Shown: positions 49,991 to 62,174, counted from the stretch's first letter. The stretch is 64,000 nucleotides of DNA from Doris montereyensis (GCA_037039925.1 JAXRKP010000411.1:246001-310000); one strand, 5' to 3'. Notes: a model not told the origin generated them from the letters alone. Translations and numbers: made by a program.

Positions 49991-51575
49991 CCCCATATTG
50001 TCATGTTCATCATATCCCCCCCCCACTCACTCTAAAATCACCGATCATGGAGTCGATTCCAGCGTATTCAAGGCAACTACGTATACTATTACTTGGTTTT
50101 GTTTTCGGTTTTTGTGATCATAATCATAAAAGGAGGAGAGGTCAAACATCTGATCCCCACCAGATTCAAACAGAAAGCCCCATAGGTCCCGTGTTCACCT
50201 GTTGCATGCTTCATATCTCTTGGCACGATAATATTTACAGACTATTGAGTGACGTGAAAAATACCCCCAACACACACACACACACGCACACACACACACA
50301 CCCCGACAACTTCGCCCTTCCAAATCCTGTTTATTCCTTCTTGAAACTGAAACACAATACCACCGTTCCATAGTGACTTCAGTCAAAAGATAATCACCCA
50401 AGCTGAACCGATACAACAACACCATTTTACCTCTCTAATGTGTTTATCATTTGTCGTATAGAATAAAATCACAGAAGCAGTCTTGAGTGTTGCGATCGAT
50501 CATTGACTGCATCGAGCATGTAGGGGGGAGTAAGCAGCAGTATAAGCGTCACGCTTCGGTGCTGGATACATTGAAAGATGTCAGACTCAACTCAGTGGCC
50601 CGATTCCAGTGTCAGGGTTTCCTTCGACCTTTAGAATCGATCGCTCGTGCTTTGTACTGATGAATAATGCCATTCTTAAGTATTGATATTATTTATTGTT
50701 ATCAAATAAAATAATCGATTTTCTGCAAGTCAAAGAATCTTGTTTTTTTTTGGTGTTAGAAGCTAGTTAGCGATTACAGTATCACCACAGTGGGAAGTGT
50801 ACTGTCATCCATGTGTGTCGCTTGGAAATTCTGCAAAATATATTGTGATTATAACGTAAGTCAACCTTTTATGTATTTCATTTGATGATTAAACTATTCT
50901 TAAGGAAAAAAATGTTGGTTATTCTTTACAAATTATGCGTATAAACGTGTATAAGAAGTGACAAGAGCTATTTTTGTGTTGCAGTTCCACATCTCCAGTT
51001 CATTGCTTTACAGACAGATTTAGATGTTAGTAGATCATCTACCTAGACATGGTGGCGAGGGAGATTAGGGAGGTTTGGGGATGGGTGATGGGGGTGTTGG
51101 ATATCAGATTTGCAGATTTGATTTACATAGGCGTAACATGAATTATGATAATTGAAGGCCACGATTATATTATATTTATATATATATATATATTATATAT
51201 ACATGTAGGTTTTGCTACTGTTTTATACTCTACTCAGGGATATCCGATACCCGCCATAAGAATAAGATCAGGAAAGGATTAGACAATCGGTTGTTTACCG
51301 CTTAGATGATATGCCCACATTTCTTTCGCCAATCTGTACTCACAGTCACCACATAGAATGTATAGCTAATAATAGACGATTTCATGTGTCAGCCGTACTG
51401 GACCGGAAGTAATGTTCGTAGTTTCAAGGTGTTGTATTTGAGTTTCTTTAGATCGTTGGTAAATGTGACTGGAAATCTAAAGAAACTCATCATATGTAAC
51501 ACATTGAAACTAACTCAAGCAGAGCATTTCGAAAACGTAGGGCACATTGCACACAACCGTGGACAATGGCACGCA
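49991..51575. other. Spacer with a short (CA)n, no gene seen
   Basis: A (CA)n run at about 50267-50301. The frame at 50047-50373 is crossed by this repeat and has no motif. A TA-rich stretch lies near 51178-51200. Confidence 0.4.
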
Positions 51576-51577
51576 TA

Positions 51578-51930
51578 CATCACAGAGTTAAGAAAAGTTA
51601 AAGAAATGACATTGTATAATATGAAAGCGCCATAGGAACGAAGACGAGACAAATACTGAATAGAGGAACAGACAGAAAACAATCCTGGCTGGCCACCACG
51701 AGGATCGAACCCGTGACCTCTGCATCGGCACCCATCGCCTCGCCACAAAAAGAAAGTGTGCTAACAACCGAGCTAACTACGCAGAGGTCGCGGGTTCGAT
51801 CCCCATGGTGGCCATGATTTTTATTGTCTATTCATTGCATTTGTCTCGTCTTTGTTCCTATGGGGTTTTAGTACTATTCAATGTCATTTCCTTCACTTTC
51901 GACATGCCCCTTGCCTCACTCTTATCTTTA
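51578..51930. mobile_element. SINE family 2, inverted pair
   Basis: Two copies face away from a shared centre near 51750. The minus copy contains GAGGATCGAACCCGTGACC; the plus copy contains GCAGAGGTCGCGGGTTCG and GGTTCGATCCC (B box), preceded by CGAGCTAACTACG. Each ends in a matching body with TTGTCTCGTCTTTGTTCC and CAATGTCATTTC. The pair could fold into a long hairpin. The head is tRNA-like. Confidence 0.85.
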
Positions 51931-52348
51931 GAGTTAAGGAAAGCAGTCAATGCTGTTGTGAGATAGGATGACCTCATCAACGGAAAGCATTATTAGGTCA
52001 AGTAACTCAAGACATAGAGTCCATTTTTAAAGGATATTTAGTTTTCAGTTGATGCTTGATAAATAATTTCATCTCTATCTCTGCCATTTATGTTAAGACA
52101 TAACATCTTGAATTTATTTGAATCTTATTCACGCACTCATTTGAGATCAAACTACTTTCAAGCAATACAAATACAATGAGCACGCCGAAAAGAAACTGAC
52201 TCCAACAAAAATCCAACAACAAAAGCAAGACCACGAAGAAATACAACAACTAAATAAAATATGGTTGTACACGACAAATTAGACTTTCAGTATTGATAAA
52301 AGGATGGAAGTTATGAAGATATGGATACATGGAGAGAGGGATATATCT
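51931..52348. other. Spacer, no gene seen
   Basis: AT-rich with no coding or repeat signal that I can support. Confidence 0.4.
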
Positions 52349-52580
<232 letters not shown>

Positions 52581-52700
52581 ATCTTATATCTGTCCCATGG
52601 CGGAGGCCGTTGGGGTCGCTACCGATGACCAAATAACCAGTCTTCTCCACTCCTTCCTGTCCTCCGCCTGTCTCATCAGCTCACTTAGCTTCAGGCCCGT

Positions 52701-53495
52701 TCATTCGCTGATATTGTCCTCCCATCTCTTCTTTTGTCTGCCTCTTCTCCTACCTCCTCTGACAGTTCCCTGAAGCACGGTTTTTGGAAGCCCTCCTTCT
52801 CTCACCAAGCGTCCAAACCCTTTCATTTTGCGCCTTTTGACAGTGGTGAGGAGGTCTTCGTAAGGACCAAGGGTTTGTCTTATTCTGTCTCTGACTTTTT
52901 CATTGTTGATATGGTCTTTGTGAGAGATACCGAGCAGTCTTCTAAAGCACCTCATTTCTGTTGCCTGTATTCTCTTCTCTATATCTGCAGTTAGTGTCCA
53001 TGTTTCGCAGTCGTAAAGAAACACTGAGTGAACAAGGGAGCGCATAAGTTTTAACTTTGAGCTAAAGGAGACTTTGTTGTCTTTCCAGGCGGTTCCCATC
53101 TTGGCTAATGCGCATGTTGTCATTGCACTCCTAGTTAATATTTCAGGTTTTGATCCTTCGTCCGACAGTATTGCCCCCAGATATTTAAACTTGTGCACAG
53201 TTTCAAGCTTCTTTCCGTTGGCGATGATGTCAGTATGGATTCCAGTGTCACTGTTGATCATCAGTTTTGTCTTGCTTGTACTGATTTCCATGCCGTATAC
53301 TGCGGAAGATGTATCTAGTCTTCTGACCAGATTATTCAGTTTTTGCTCTCTGCCTGCGAGTCCGTCAATATCATATGCGAAGCACAGGTTTGTGATGTTC
53401 TTCCACCAAAGTTCACTGTTCCTTGGTGGCCGTCGAGTGCGTCTGTCATAATTTTTTCGAGGAAGACATTGAAAAGTGTCGGAGAGAGCAAGCAC
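52701..53495 (-). pseudogene. RTE reverse transcriptase C-terminal ORF
   Basis: The 264-codon frame covers the polymerase active-site region and the C-terminal part: NLCFAYDIDGLAGREQKL near residue 38, KFKYLGAILSDEG near residue 104, LYDCETWTLTADIEKRIQ near residue 160, and RGRRRGRQKKRWEDN at the end. RTE elements normally have FADDID at the catalytic box. Here the first Asp of the pair is Tyr (codon TAT, + strand about 53373-53375), which should abolish polymerisation. The start codon used is an internal Met, since the true ORF continues upstream in another frame. Confidence 0.8.
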
Positions 53496-53502
53496 CCTTG
53501 TC

Positions 53503-53970
53503 TTACTCCAACGGTGGTTGTAAACCAGTCTCCAACCTCCCGTTTAAATATACTGCACTGCTGGCCTTGTTATAGAGGTTCTGTATGACACGGATAATGT
53601 TGGCGTTGATGTTGTAGTGGTTCATGGTCGCCCAGAGTGCAGCATGCCACACTCTATGGAAAGCTTTCTTGAAGTCTGTGAATACGTGGTAGAGCTCTTG
53701 TTGGTGTTGAAGGTATCGTTCGCACAGAATTCTGAGGTTAAATATCTGCTCAGTTGTACTGCGCCCTGCTCTAAATCCTGCCTGCTCCTCACTTATGATT
53801 GCCTCGGCCTGCGGCTTCAGTCTGTTCAGTCTGATCCTGAGCATAACTTTGCTAGGATTGCAAATGAGACTGATTGTGCGGTAGTTGTTGCACTGCTGTA
53901 GGTTTCCTTTCTTGGGAAGGGTGATTACTAAAGACTGGGTCAATTGAGTCGGCCATCTTCCTGACTCCAT
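53503..53970 (-). pseudogene. RTE reverse transcriptase N-terminal part
   Basis: This frame carries palm and fingers motifs of the RTE polymerase: SLVITLPKKGNLQQCNNYR, TISLICNPSKVMLRI, EEQAGFRAGRSTTEQIFNL and VFTDFKKAFHRVWH. It joins the C-terminal ORF across a frameshift near 53500. DFKKAFHRV replaces the usual DFxKAFD; the Asp-to-His change after AF is another likely inactivating substitution. Confidence 0.75.
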
Positions 53971-54709
53971 ATCTTCTGGCAGATTTCACTTAAAGCGTCT
54001 ATCATGGCCTCACCCCCTGCTTGGACAAGTTCCCTGGGATATTGTCTATGCCTGCAGCTTTTGCTTTTTTCAGAGATTCCATTGCTTCCCCCACTTCTTC
54101 TCGAAGGATGGGGAAATTCTCTGTGTCTGTTGTCGGATGTGTGTTGATATTTTCTGTGTCACCTACTGCGCGGAGAGAGTAGAGGTCTGAACAATACTCT
54201 GTCCTTCTGCATGATCTCTTTGCTCTCCGGTTGGCACTTCCCGTTTTTGCCGAGAACGGCATTGGACCGTCGTGTTTGCTGCTCATAAGGTGTTTGACTA
54301 TTTGATACGCTTTCCGGGTATTGTTTAAATTGAGGTTACGTTCGATATCGTTGCATTGAGCCGATATTCATTCCTCTTTTGCTTCCTGCATGCCCTTCTT
54401 CACGATCTTGTCTGCTTGTCTGTACTGCTTGCTCCATCTTCACTGTCATACCTTGACTTCTTTAGTTCACTCCTTTTGTCACATAGTTTCAGCAAGTCCT
54501 GTGTGATCCAAGGCTTCTTGATGGGCCGTTTCTTGCCGAGGACTTCATTGGCCGTCTCGGTCACTGCGGTGTTGAAAGTGTCAATGAAAGTGTCTGTATC
54601 ACTGCCGTCTGCGTCGAGTATTCGGAGTGGTGCGAATTTGCCTCCAATCTTAGTCTTAAAAATTTGTGCCACTTTTGGGTCTTGCAATTTCTCCAGGTCA
54701 AACTTTATT

Positions 54710-55480
54710 CTAGTGTGACCCTGCTTCTTCATCTTCTTGAGGTGTAAACGGAAGGTAATCATGACTAGTTCGTGGTCGCTGTTGATATCCGCTCCGGGAA
54801 GCCCTGGCAGTGTTGACTGATGTATGGAAGCGTCTTCTCACCAGGATGTAGTCTATCTGGTGGTGGGTGCCGTTTGGGCTGTGCCAGGTCCACCGTCTAG
54901 ATGCATCATGATGGCCGAATGTGTTGGTCACTTTCAGGTCATTGAATGTGGCGAATTCTAGCAGTCTTAATCCTCTCTCGTTAGTTTTTGTGTTACAATA
55001 GCGTCTGCATGTGTCTTTCCAGTCTTTCTGTGCATCTACTCCGATCTTGGCATTCCAGTCCCCTGGTACAACAAGACTGTCTTTTTTTTGGTGTTTCATC
55101 AATGACTTCTTGCACTTGATTATAGAAATCTTCAACTTCTTCATCAGAGTGCGATGTGGTTGGCGAGTATGCTTGCACTATTGTGATGTTGAAGGGTGAT
55201 GCCCGGAGACGAATTGTGATGAGCCTGCTGAAACTGGCCGGCATCCCATCACTGCACCTGCTGTGTCTTTGTGCACGAGAAAACCGACACCTTCTTCGTG
55301 TCTGTCATCCCTACCACTGAGGTAAAGCATGGCTTTCGTGGGTTGATGTTTCTCCTATACTCTTCCATCTCATCTCACATAATCCAATGATTTTCCAGTT
55401 ATATTTTCTCAATGCATGTGTTAGTTCTTCTACGTTACCAGGAGCATTTAGCGTCCTGACGTTCCACGTACCAATGGTTG
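54710..55480 (-). pseudogene. RTE endonuclease domain
   Basis: Frames in order give TIGTWNVRTLN (about 55480), the SRLITIRLRASPFN and ITIVQAYSPTTSHSDEEVED segments, then VVPGDWNAKIGVDAQKDWK, LLEFATFNDLKVTNT, RRWTWHSPNGTHHQIDYIL. These are endonuclease-exonuclease-phosphatase motifs that nick the target in RTE elements. The VxGDWNAKIG and IDYIL boxes are preserved. A frameshift divides the domain near 55080, in a T-run. Confidence 0.8.
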
Positions 55481-55930
55481 TGTTGTTTCGCCTGGTATAT
55501 ATCTTATCTTTAGTGGCACCAGTCGCATATTTTACACTTCCACCCGGGCTACGACCGATCCGGTATGGAATTTGTTCTGCTTTTAGTCAGCTTGTAGTGT
55601 ATCTTGGGCTGTGACGCCTGGCGGAGCCCATCTCTCATGACAAAGCAGCATGTCGTAGATGTCTAGTCTCGGTTATCTGGAGGACATAGTTCAGTCATCT
55701 CATTCGCCTGTGTTTCACATTCACCACAATATAGTTTGTTATGTCTGTACATCTCTTTGTCCGTGACAAATTGTCTCCACTCTTGGGGACGCTTCAGGAT
55801 TGGAACGTTGATGTTCAAGGCTACCGAGTCGTAATTAATTATTTTCTGTTTGTTCTTCAGATTTCAGTGGCGTTGATACCGAAGGACTGTATGGACATCC
55901 AATTTTATTTGTGTATTTCCAGCTTTGGAT

Positions 55931-56079
<149 letters not shown>

Positions 56080-56489
56080 CATTCAGTGAGTGCCTCACAT
56101 CCACCGACATACTCGATGGTGCTTTACAATAAAATATTAAACACAATTAAAGATTATATAAAATGCACAACAACAACAAAAACAACAACAACAACAACAA
56201 CAACAAAATTATGTTAGTTACAATTTTAAAAATACTAAAATTTCATGAAACAGCAGTATTGCTTTGGCGTAAAAATACGTTCTGCAGTCTATTGAAGTGA
56301 AAAGATATGTCCGAGCAAGATTCAAATGTGTCTTTCAAACGTCAACGTCCAATAGTTTTGATGAACGTGAATGAACGAACACGCAGCCAATTGTGCACAG
56401 GAAAACTCCCCTATAATTTATAATGGACTTGACAACTGACTATCCATAAAAAAGTTAAAAGAGTCACAGAGGAAAAAAAAGTATAACCG

Positions 56490-56769
56490 AACTAATTGAC
56501 ACCACGGTACATTGTGAACATAGCTAAACACAACAACTAATTGACACCACGGTACATTGTGAACAAAGCTAAACACAATAACTAATTGACGTCACGGTAC
56601 ATTGTGAACGTAGCTAAACACAATAACTAATTGACACCACGGTACATTGTGAACATAGCTAAACACAATAACTAATTGACACCACGGTACATTGTGAACA
56701 TAGCTAAACACAATAACTAATTGACACCACGGTACATTGTGAACATAGCTAAACACAATAACTAATTGA
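56490..56769. repeat. 45-bp minisatellite, six copies
   Basis: Six full units plus a partial unit of AACTAATTGACACCACGGTA / CATTGTGAACATAGCTAAAC / ACAAT. Copies differ at only a few sites (for example GACGTCACGG in the third), indicating recent expansion or homogenisation. Confidence 0.95.
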
Positions 56770-56889
56770 CTACAATTCTAGAGACGAACCCCACTCCTCC
56801 CCTCTGCCTTCTCGAGTACAATTTTTATTTAAGCTACTTTTGCGAACTAACAGGCCGCAAGGAAAGACTAGAGAGAGACGACTGCATTT

Positions 56890-57442
56890 CAAGTTTAATG
56901 ATCTGCATATCAGTGAATTAGAGAGTAACGTGATCTCCATATCGTAAATTAAAGAGTAACTTGATCTCCATATCTGTAAATTAGAGAGTAACTTGATCTC
57001 CATATCAGTGAATTAGAGAGTAACGTGATCTCCATATCAGTGAATTAGAGAGTAACGTGATCTCCATATCAGTGAATTAGAGAGTAACGTGATCTCCATA
57101 TCAGTGAATTAGAGAGTAACGTGATCTCCATATCAGTGAATTAGAGAGTAACGTGATCTCCACATCAGTAAATTAGAGAGTAACGTGATCTCCATATCAG
57201 TAAATTAGAGAGTAACGTGATCTCCATATCAGTGAATTAGAGAGTAACGTGATCTCTATTTCAGTAAATTAGAGAGTAACGTGATCTCCATATCAGTGAA
57301 TTAGAGAGTAACGTGATGCCCATATCAGTAAATTAGAGAGTAACGTGATCTTCCCATCAGTAAATTAGAGAGTAACGTGATCTCCATATGAGTAAACTAG
57401 AGAGTAACGTGATTTCCATATCAGTAAATTAGAGAGTAACGT
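56890..57442. repeat. 32-bp minisatellite, about 17 copies
   Basis: Unit AGAGAGTAACGTGATCTCCA plus TATCAGTGAATT, repeated about 17 times. Variants alternate between GTGAATT and GTAAATT. It lies just downstream, on the minus strand, of a LINE fragment. Confidence 0.95.
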
Positions 57443-57469
57443 GGAGCACTGTTCAATCAGATCAGTGGA

Positions 57470-57705
57470 TTTTTTTTCAAAGAACTCCAAAGATGGTTTC
57501 CGTATTCAAGCGCAGGCCGAACAACAGATCTATACAAATACACAAATAAATTTACATCCATAAATTCAAAACTTCGGTAGATCACACCCAACGCTCTGTT
57601 TGTCTTATTGATGCAGTTATTGATATGAACGTCGAATTTCAGATTTTGGTCAAAAGAGCACCAAGATCCTTCTCGGATTCGGTCACAGCTAATTCCTTTC
57701 TATTT
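57470..57705 (-). mobile_element. LINE RT connection-domain fragment
   Basis: Minus-strand text across frames gives ELAVTESEKDLGALL, then KFDVHINNCINKTNRALGV and LYRSVVRPALEYG, the segment after the active site in CR1/Rex-like reverse transcriptases. No catalytic core or tail is seen. Confidence 0.6.
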
Positions 57706-57939
57706 GTCTCGTCTTTGTCGCTACGGAGCTCAATATTCACTTCTAATCTTTATTCACAGCTCCCGACATGGCTTCTTGTCTCACTGTTTGTCTTTGCTCT
57801 AAGTCAATGTAGTAGTTCCTTTCGAACCCATCCATATATCTATGGCGTATCCTCACATACATCGCTTCCTGAATCTTCACACGAAAACCCCCACGGTCTG
57901 CAGCCAACCATCCAGCCTATGTTACTGTCATTTCCAGCC

Positions 57940-58265
57940 GGTCTGTTATATCTAGTTCACATCTGCGTGTTGGTCTCCCCCTCCCTCTCTTGACCTCTAA
58001 TTTTGCTTCTAATATTCTTTTTCCTATTGTTTCACGTCTCTTCATGTGCCCAAAATATTTGAGTCTTCACTTCTTTGTGTTGTTACGAAACCATTGAGGT
58101 TGGACCTTCAGTCTTTCAAGGACTTTTTCATTATTTACCTTTTCGATCCAGGATATTCTCAATGCTCTTCGGTAACATTTCATTTCAAATGTTGTTATTC
58201 TTCTACTATTCTCTCTTTTCAGTGTCCATCTTTCACATCCATTTGTTGCTGTTGAAAACGCAATG
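57940..58265 (-). mobile_element. RTE-like LINE 3' fragment
   Basis: Minus-strand frames give GCERWTLKRENSRRI, FEMKCYRRALRISWIEKV, NNEKVLERLK, RLKYFGHMKR and VKRGRGRP, the conserved region following the polymerase in RTE-like elements. Different from the 52.6-kb copy in wording, so a separate family. 5'-truncated. Confidence 0.7.
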
Positions 58266-59561
58266 TTTTTAAGTTTCTATAAGCCAATGGGAAAACAACT
58301 ACAGAGATTACACGACGACTCGTAGTGGCAAGCATGACATTGAAAACGATGGAAAAATCTAGAAGGGACAATGCACTGAGACAAAATTAAACATCTTAAG
58401 AAGCATTGTTTCTCTAACAGTTCTTCTCGAAATCCTCTTTAAAATGAAGACGGAGACATAATGGACGGAACAGAAAGAAAATTAATGGAACACAGCAACG
58501 TTAGATTTTAAAATAATCGCAGTGCGTTTCAGTTTCTGTCGTAAATTGCACTAAATGGTACAGTTTTCATATTACATATTATAATTCTGTCTTGTTCATA
58601 GCTGATAATATCACGAGTGAAGCATTGTGCTCCCTTATCTTATCTTTATAACCAACGGGTGATTTATTGGCTTCGGGAATAGTGTGAGGACCACGAGCTT
58701 CAAAATTCTTTCCAGTCCTGAGTTGAGAAAAGTTTGATAAATCATCTGGAAGGTCACGGTGTTCCACAGAGACAAGTAAAGGGGAGGGAGGGGGGCTGGG
58801 GCCCAGGGGGATTTGGGAAGTAGGCGTGGTCATCTTTATAGAACATGACTCGAACTGTCAATCACTCCTTCATGCAACATTCTCGGAAGAAAAGGGGATA
58901 AACCAATGGTCGATGACCTAAATACTAAGACCAAATATAAACGGTTTTGAACATAATCTAAACGTCATTTAGTTTGGTTCTTAGGTCTTGTTTTGTCCCG
59001 TAAGGTACGTTTGATAATAAGAAAATAATTGTCATTAAAACTTTCGAATTCTTAAAAAGATTATATACTAGATCTGAAATTGACACAACTGTTATATCTG
59101 CAGCCAATTGCCATTTTCGTATTTTTAGACATACAATGCAATTTAAAGACCGTTCCTCACGGTAAAATGAATGCTCTAACTTTGATTCAACCAAACTTAG
59201 AGAATACGATAAGAAGTCTATATGAAAGGCAAAGAAAATAACTAATGAAGGAATCAATACCACAACAGCCATCAGATGTACTGTTGTAATAATTAACCGG
59301 AATTACATTTCAATAATCATAAATTACGTCTTTATCTATGTACCGTTGAAAGGTTATTTGAACAAATCCAAACATTACATTTAATGCCTATTTCCGACTT
59401 CCATAAAAGTTTGCTTTCAATTGTTCTTGTTACAGTTGCTTCGTATAACGACAATATTTTACCTCTCAGCTACCGAGTTTAATAATGCTGTCATTAGAGA
59501 TATCTTAACTAATTTCCAGACATCCTGTTGACATTGAAAATATGGTGTGCTAATAATAATT
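58266..59561. other. Spacer, no gene seen
   Basis: No motif recognised in the minus-strand frames at 58579-58833 and 58958-59272. Confidence 0.4.
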
Positions 59562-60027
<466 letters not shown>

Positions 60028-60157
60028 ACATCAATCTCTTCCCTGTGCTCGCTCATTTCTAAACCGCTCTCTGCACATGATACGCATTGCCGAACGTAAC
60101 TTTTACTAGTGCATTGCTCTTCACTTAGTTTAGAAATAAACACTTATCATTGCTTTC

Positions 60158-60364
<207 letters not shown>

Positions 60365-60521
60365 ATGTACATCTCAGCCATCGTCCTCCTACTCGTGGCA
60401 GGCACTGCCCTCGCCATTCCCTCCGGCATGCTGGGGCCCACAAAGGCAATGATGCCATGCTGTCCACCTAAAAGAATGGCAGGCTGTTCTCATTGACCTC
60501 AAGGCCCAGACAGCTTTACAG
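60365..60521 (+). CDS. Ependymin-related protein, exon 1
   Basis: Encodes a signal peptide and the start of a secreted ependymin-family protein. The ATG at 60365 opens MYISAIVLLLVAGTALA, a clear hydrophobic signal with an Ala-x-Ala-type end, then a short propeptide-like stretch and the Cys pair MPCCPPK. After that the frame reaches a TGA. The next frame continues with WQAVLIDLKAQTALQ, typical of the family, up to a phase-0 donor (ACAG|GTAAAC). The exon is 157 bp, one base more than a multiple of three. The surplus base is most simply in the AAAA run at 60470-60473, just before the change of frame. Assembly error or a fresh null allele are both possible. It continues in exon 2 at 61432. Confidence 0.8.
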
Positions 60522-60644
60522 GTAAACACTGATACATGTATAAACAACGTAGTGGTGTTTGTATTTTAGAATTCAAAAGCGTGAAACCACCACTGCAATT
60601 CAGGCGAAGTAGTGATGAATGAGGAGCTGAAATATTAATAATAT

Positions 60645-60773
60645 TAAAGCCCCGTAGGGAACAAAGACGAGATAAATACGAAAGAATAGACTAGTGAGTG
60701 GTCTTTAACCTTGGTGGAGATACTGAACCCTGCAAATGTGAAACGTGCGAGGGATTGAACTCAACGGAAACAT

Positions 60774-60830
<57 letters not shown>

Positions 60831-60965
60831 ATCTCTACCGAACCCTTGAGACTGACACTCATGGAGTTCGATCGAACCACTGGAATAGACAGAAGGAACA
60901 ATTTGAGCATCAAAAGAATTGAACTCGCAACCCCGCTTCGGCATCCATCACCCTGTCATGAAAAG
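60645..60965 (-). mobile_element. SINE family 2, disrupted minus copy
   Basis: The body (AGGGAACAAAGACGAGATAAA at 60655-60676) and the tRNA-like head (CTCGCAACCCCGCTTCGGCA at 60924-60943) match the pair at 51.6-51.9 kb but are separated by extra sequence including (CA)n at 60776-60828. Located in intron 1 of the ependymin-related gene. Confidence 0.6.
60776..60828. repeat. (CA)n microsatellite
   Basis: About 52 bp of CA dinucleotides within intron 1. Confidence 0.95.
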
Positions 60966-61735
60966 TCTACAGGGAGTATTATCTTAAAGCGTTCTCATAG
61001 TTTAGTGGTAGAAACGTTACGAAAAGTTTAGCTAGACTTTTTTATAACATGACGTTGAGGTAAGAAAGCAAAAGATAACTCTAATCATTTAACTTCATGC
61101 CCACTATTCCAAAATACGTGAATTTCATACCCTCTACGCAATACGACATTCCCATATCACATTTTTTGACAGGTTGCATTCATTTTATGAGCTCTATTTA
61201 AATTGTTTAAATTTATTAATTTCATATCATTTAAGACGGACTGAGTTAATTTTATACCTTTAATAGCAAATTACATTAAATCTATACACTCTTATATCAA
61301 ATGCATTCATATTATACCCTCTCATGTACAGTGCATTCATTTTACGCTTTATATTATACATTTTGTACACACTGTGTAATTGATAGACAGCACAATTCGA
61401 ATAACGTAATATTTTGGTAATATTGTACCAGTACGCCACTCTCTTTGCGTACGATGGCAACAGAAAAGTCGAGGGCTCTCTAACCATACCAACTGGAGGA
61501 AGTACCCCTGTGTATCAGACATTTACCGATTACAACACTGTAAGTATCAGTATCGAGCATCTCAAACTTCTATTTTTTTAACGCTTCTCCGGTGTTTTCT
61601 TGTCATGAAAAGTTTAGAGAGACTATTATCTTTAACAATCTCTTGGATTAGTCGGGAATATTACGAAACAGTGTTCTAAATTTAGCTAGACTTCTTTTGT
61701 ATGCCGTATGACTAGAAAAAAAATCAAGACTCTAC
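60955..61735. repeat. Duplicated intronic block around exon 2
   Basis: 60955-61082 and 61599-61735 share, in order, TGTCATGAAAAGT, GGAGTATTATCTT/GACTATTATCTTT, ATTACGAAA-like, TTTAGCTAGACTT and a final AAGACTCT/AAGATAACTCT. They lie in introns 1 and 2, on either side of exon 2. They may be two insertions of a dispersed repeat or an old segmental duplication. Confidence 0.6.
61432..61539 (+). CDS. Ependymin-related protein, exon 2
   Basis: A 108-bp exon, exactly 36 codons, phase 0 at both ends: acceptor TATTGTACCAG before 61432 and donor AACACT|GTAAGT after 61539. It reads YATLFAYDGNRKVEG, then SLTIPTGGSTPVYQTF and TDYNT. Ependymin-family proteins have this FxYDxxNxKV segment as early beta strands of the fold. 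No frameshift here. The conservative reading of strands and the exact exon length make it the clearest internal exon of this gene together with exon 4. Function of the family is poorly defined; members are secreted glycoproteins thought to bind calcium or hydrophobic ligands. Confidence 0.88.
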
Positions 61736-62049
61736 TCCAGATTACCATATGCTCAACTCTGATTATGGGACTTACTTTACTTTGCTATATTTCATATTGT
61801 AGCACTGTTGCAATCATAATATGAAAACAAATTAATGATACTGAATTATATACTCTCAAAACCAACACATTTTCACATCATCAAAATTGATTTTCCTCCG
61901 GGCTTTTCTTAGCTCCGTTTAATCGTGAACTTTGAGATAGATTTCTTTCTAATAGCATTACTTTCAATGTTTTCAATATATGTTTTGATGTTATGAAGAG
62001 AATTTTTTTGGTTGAAATAAAACAGTGCATCTGCTATTAAATGTCACAG

Positions 62050-62161
62050 ATGATTATGTACAGTGTGAGTATGATCGGAGATCCGTCAACACACAAATGT
62101 GAACAAACCAAGGCAGAGCACGACTTCTATGACAACTGTTTTGGTAACAAAATGTCTGCAG
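62050..62161 (+). CDS. Ependymin-related protein, exon 3
   Basis: Starts after TGTCACAG at 62049 and reads MIMYSVSMIGDPSTHKCEQ, then TKAEHDFYDNCFGNKMSA, adding two Cys likely used in disulfides. It is 112 bp (phase 0 to phase 1). The only exon end that fits exon 4 is CTGCAG|GCAAGT after 62161, a GC donor with an otherwise strong consensus. The last G plus AC from exon 4 gives Asp of DPNNFQY. A GT donor in the vicinity would not keep this frame. A CT microsatellite begins about 20 bases into the intron. Confidence 0.82.
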
Positions 62162-62174
62162 GCAAGTGGCATCG

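Larger units (their letters stand above)
52585..55750 (-). mobile_element. RTE-clade LINE, nearly full length
   Basis: A minus-strand non-LTR retrotransposon of about 3.1 kb. 5' to 3': endonuclease start (TIGTWNVRTLNAPGN, then GLCEMRW) near 55480-55380, endonuclease core (PFNITIVQAYSPTT; VVPGDWNAKIG; QIDYILVRRRF), a linker, RT motifs (VITLPKKGNLQQCNNYRTIS; EEQAGFRAGRSTTEQI; HVFTDFKKAFHRV), the altered active-site box FAYDID, then CETWTLTADIEKRIQATEM, TVRGGRRRGRQKKRWED and the 3' tail at the compound microsatellite. The order and wording match RTE elements of invertebrates. Several frameshifts are present. Confidence 0.88.

Noticed and set aside
51770..51845. Possible functional tRNA gene
   Set aside because: A and B boxes are present but the acceptor stem cannot be closed, and the same head occurs in several copies with a shared non-tRNA body, as in a SINE.
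56890..57442. Regular direct repeats considered as a CRISPR array
   Set aside because: There are no unique spacers between the 32-bp units, the genome is eukaryotic, and no cas genes are present.
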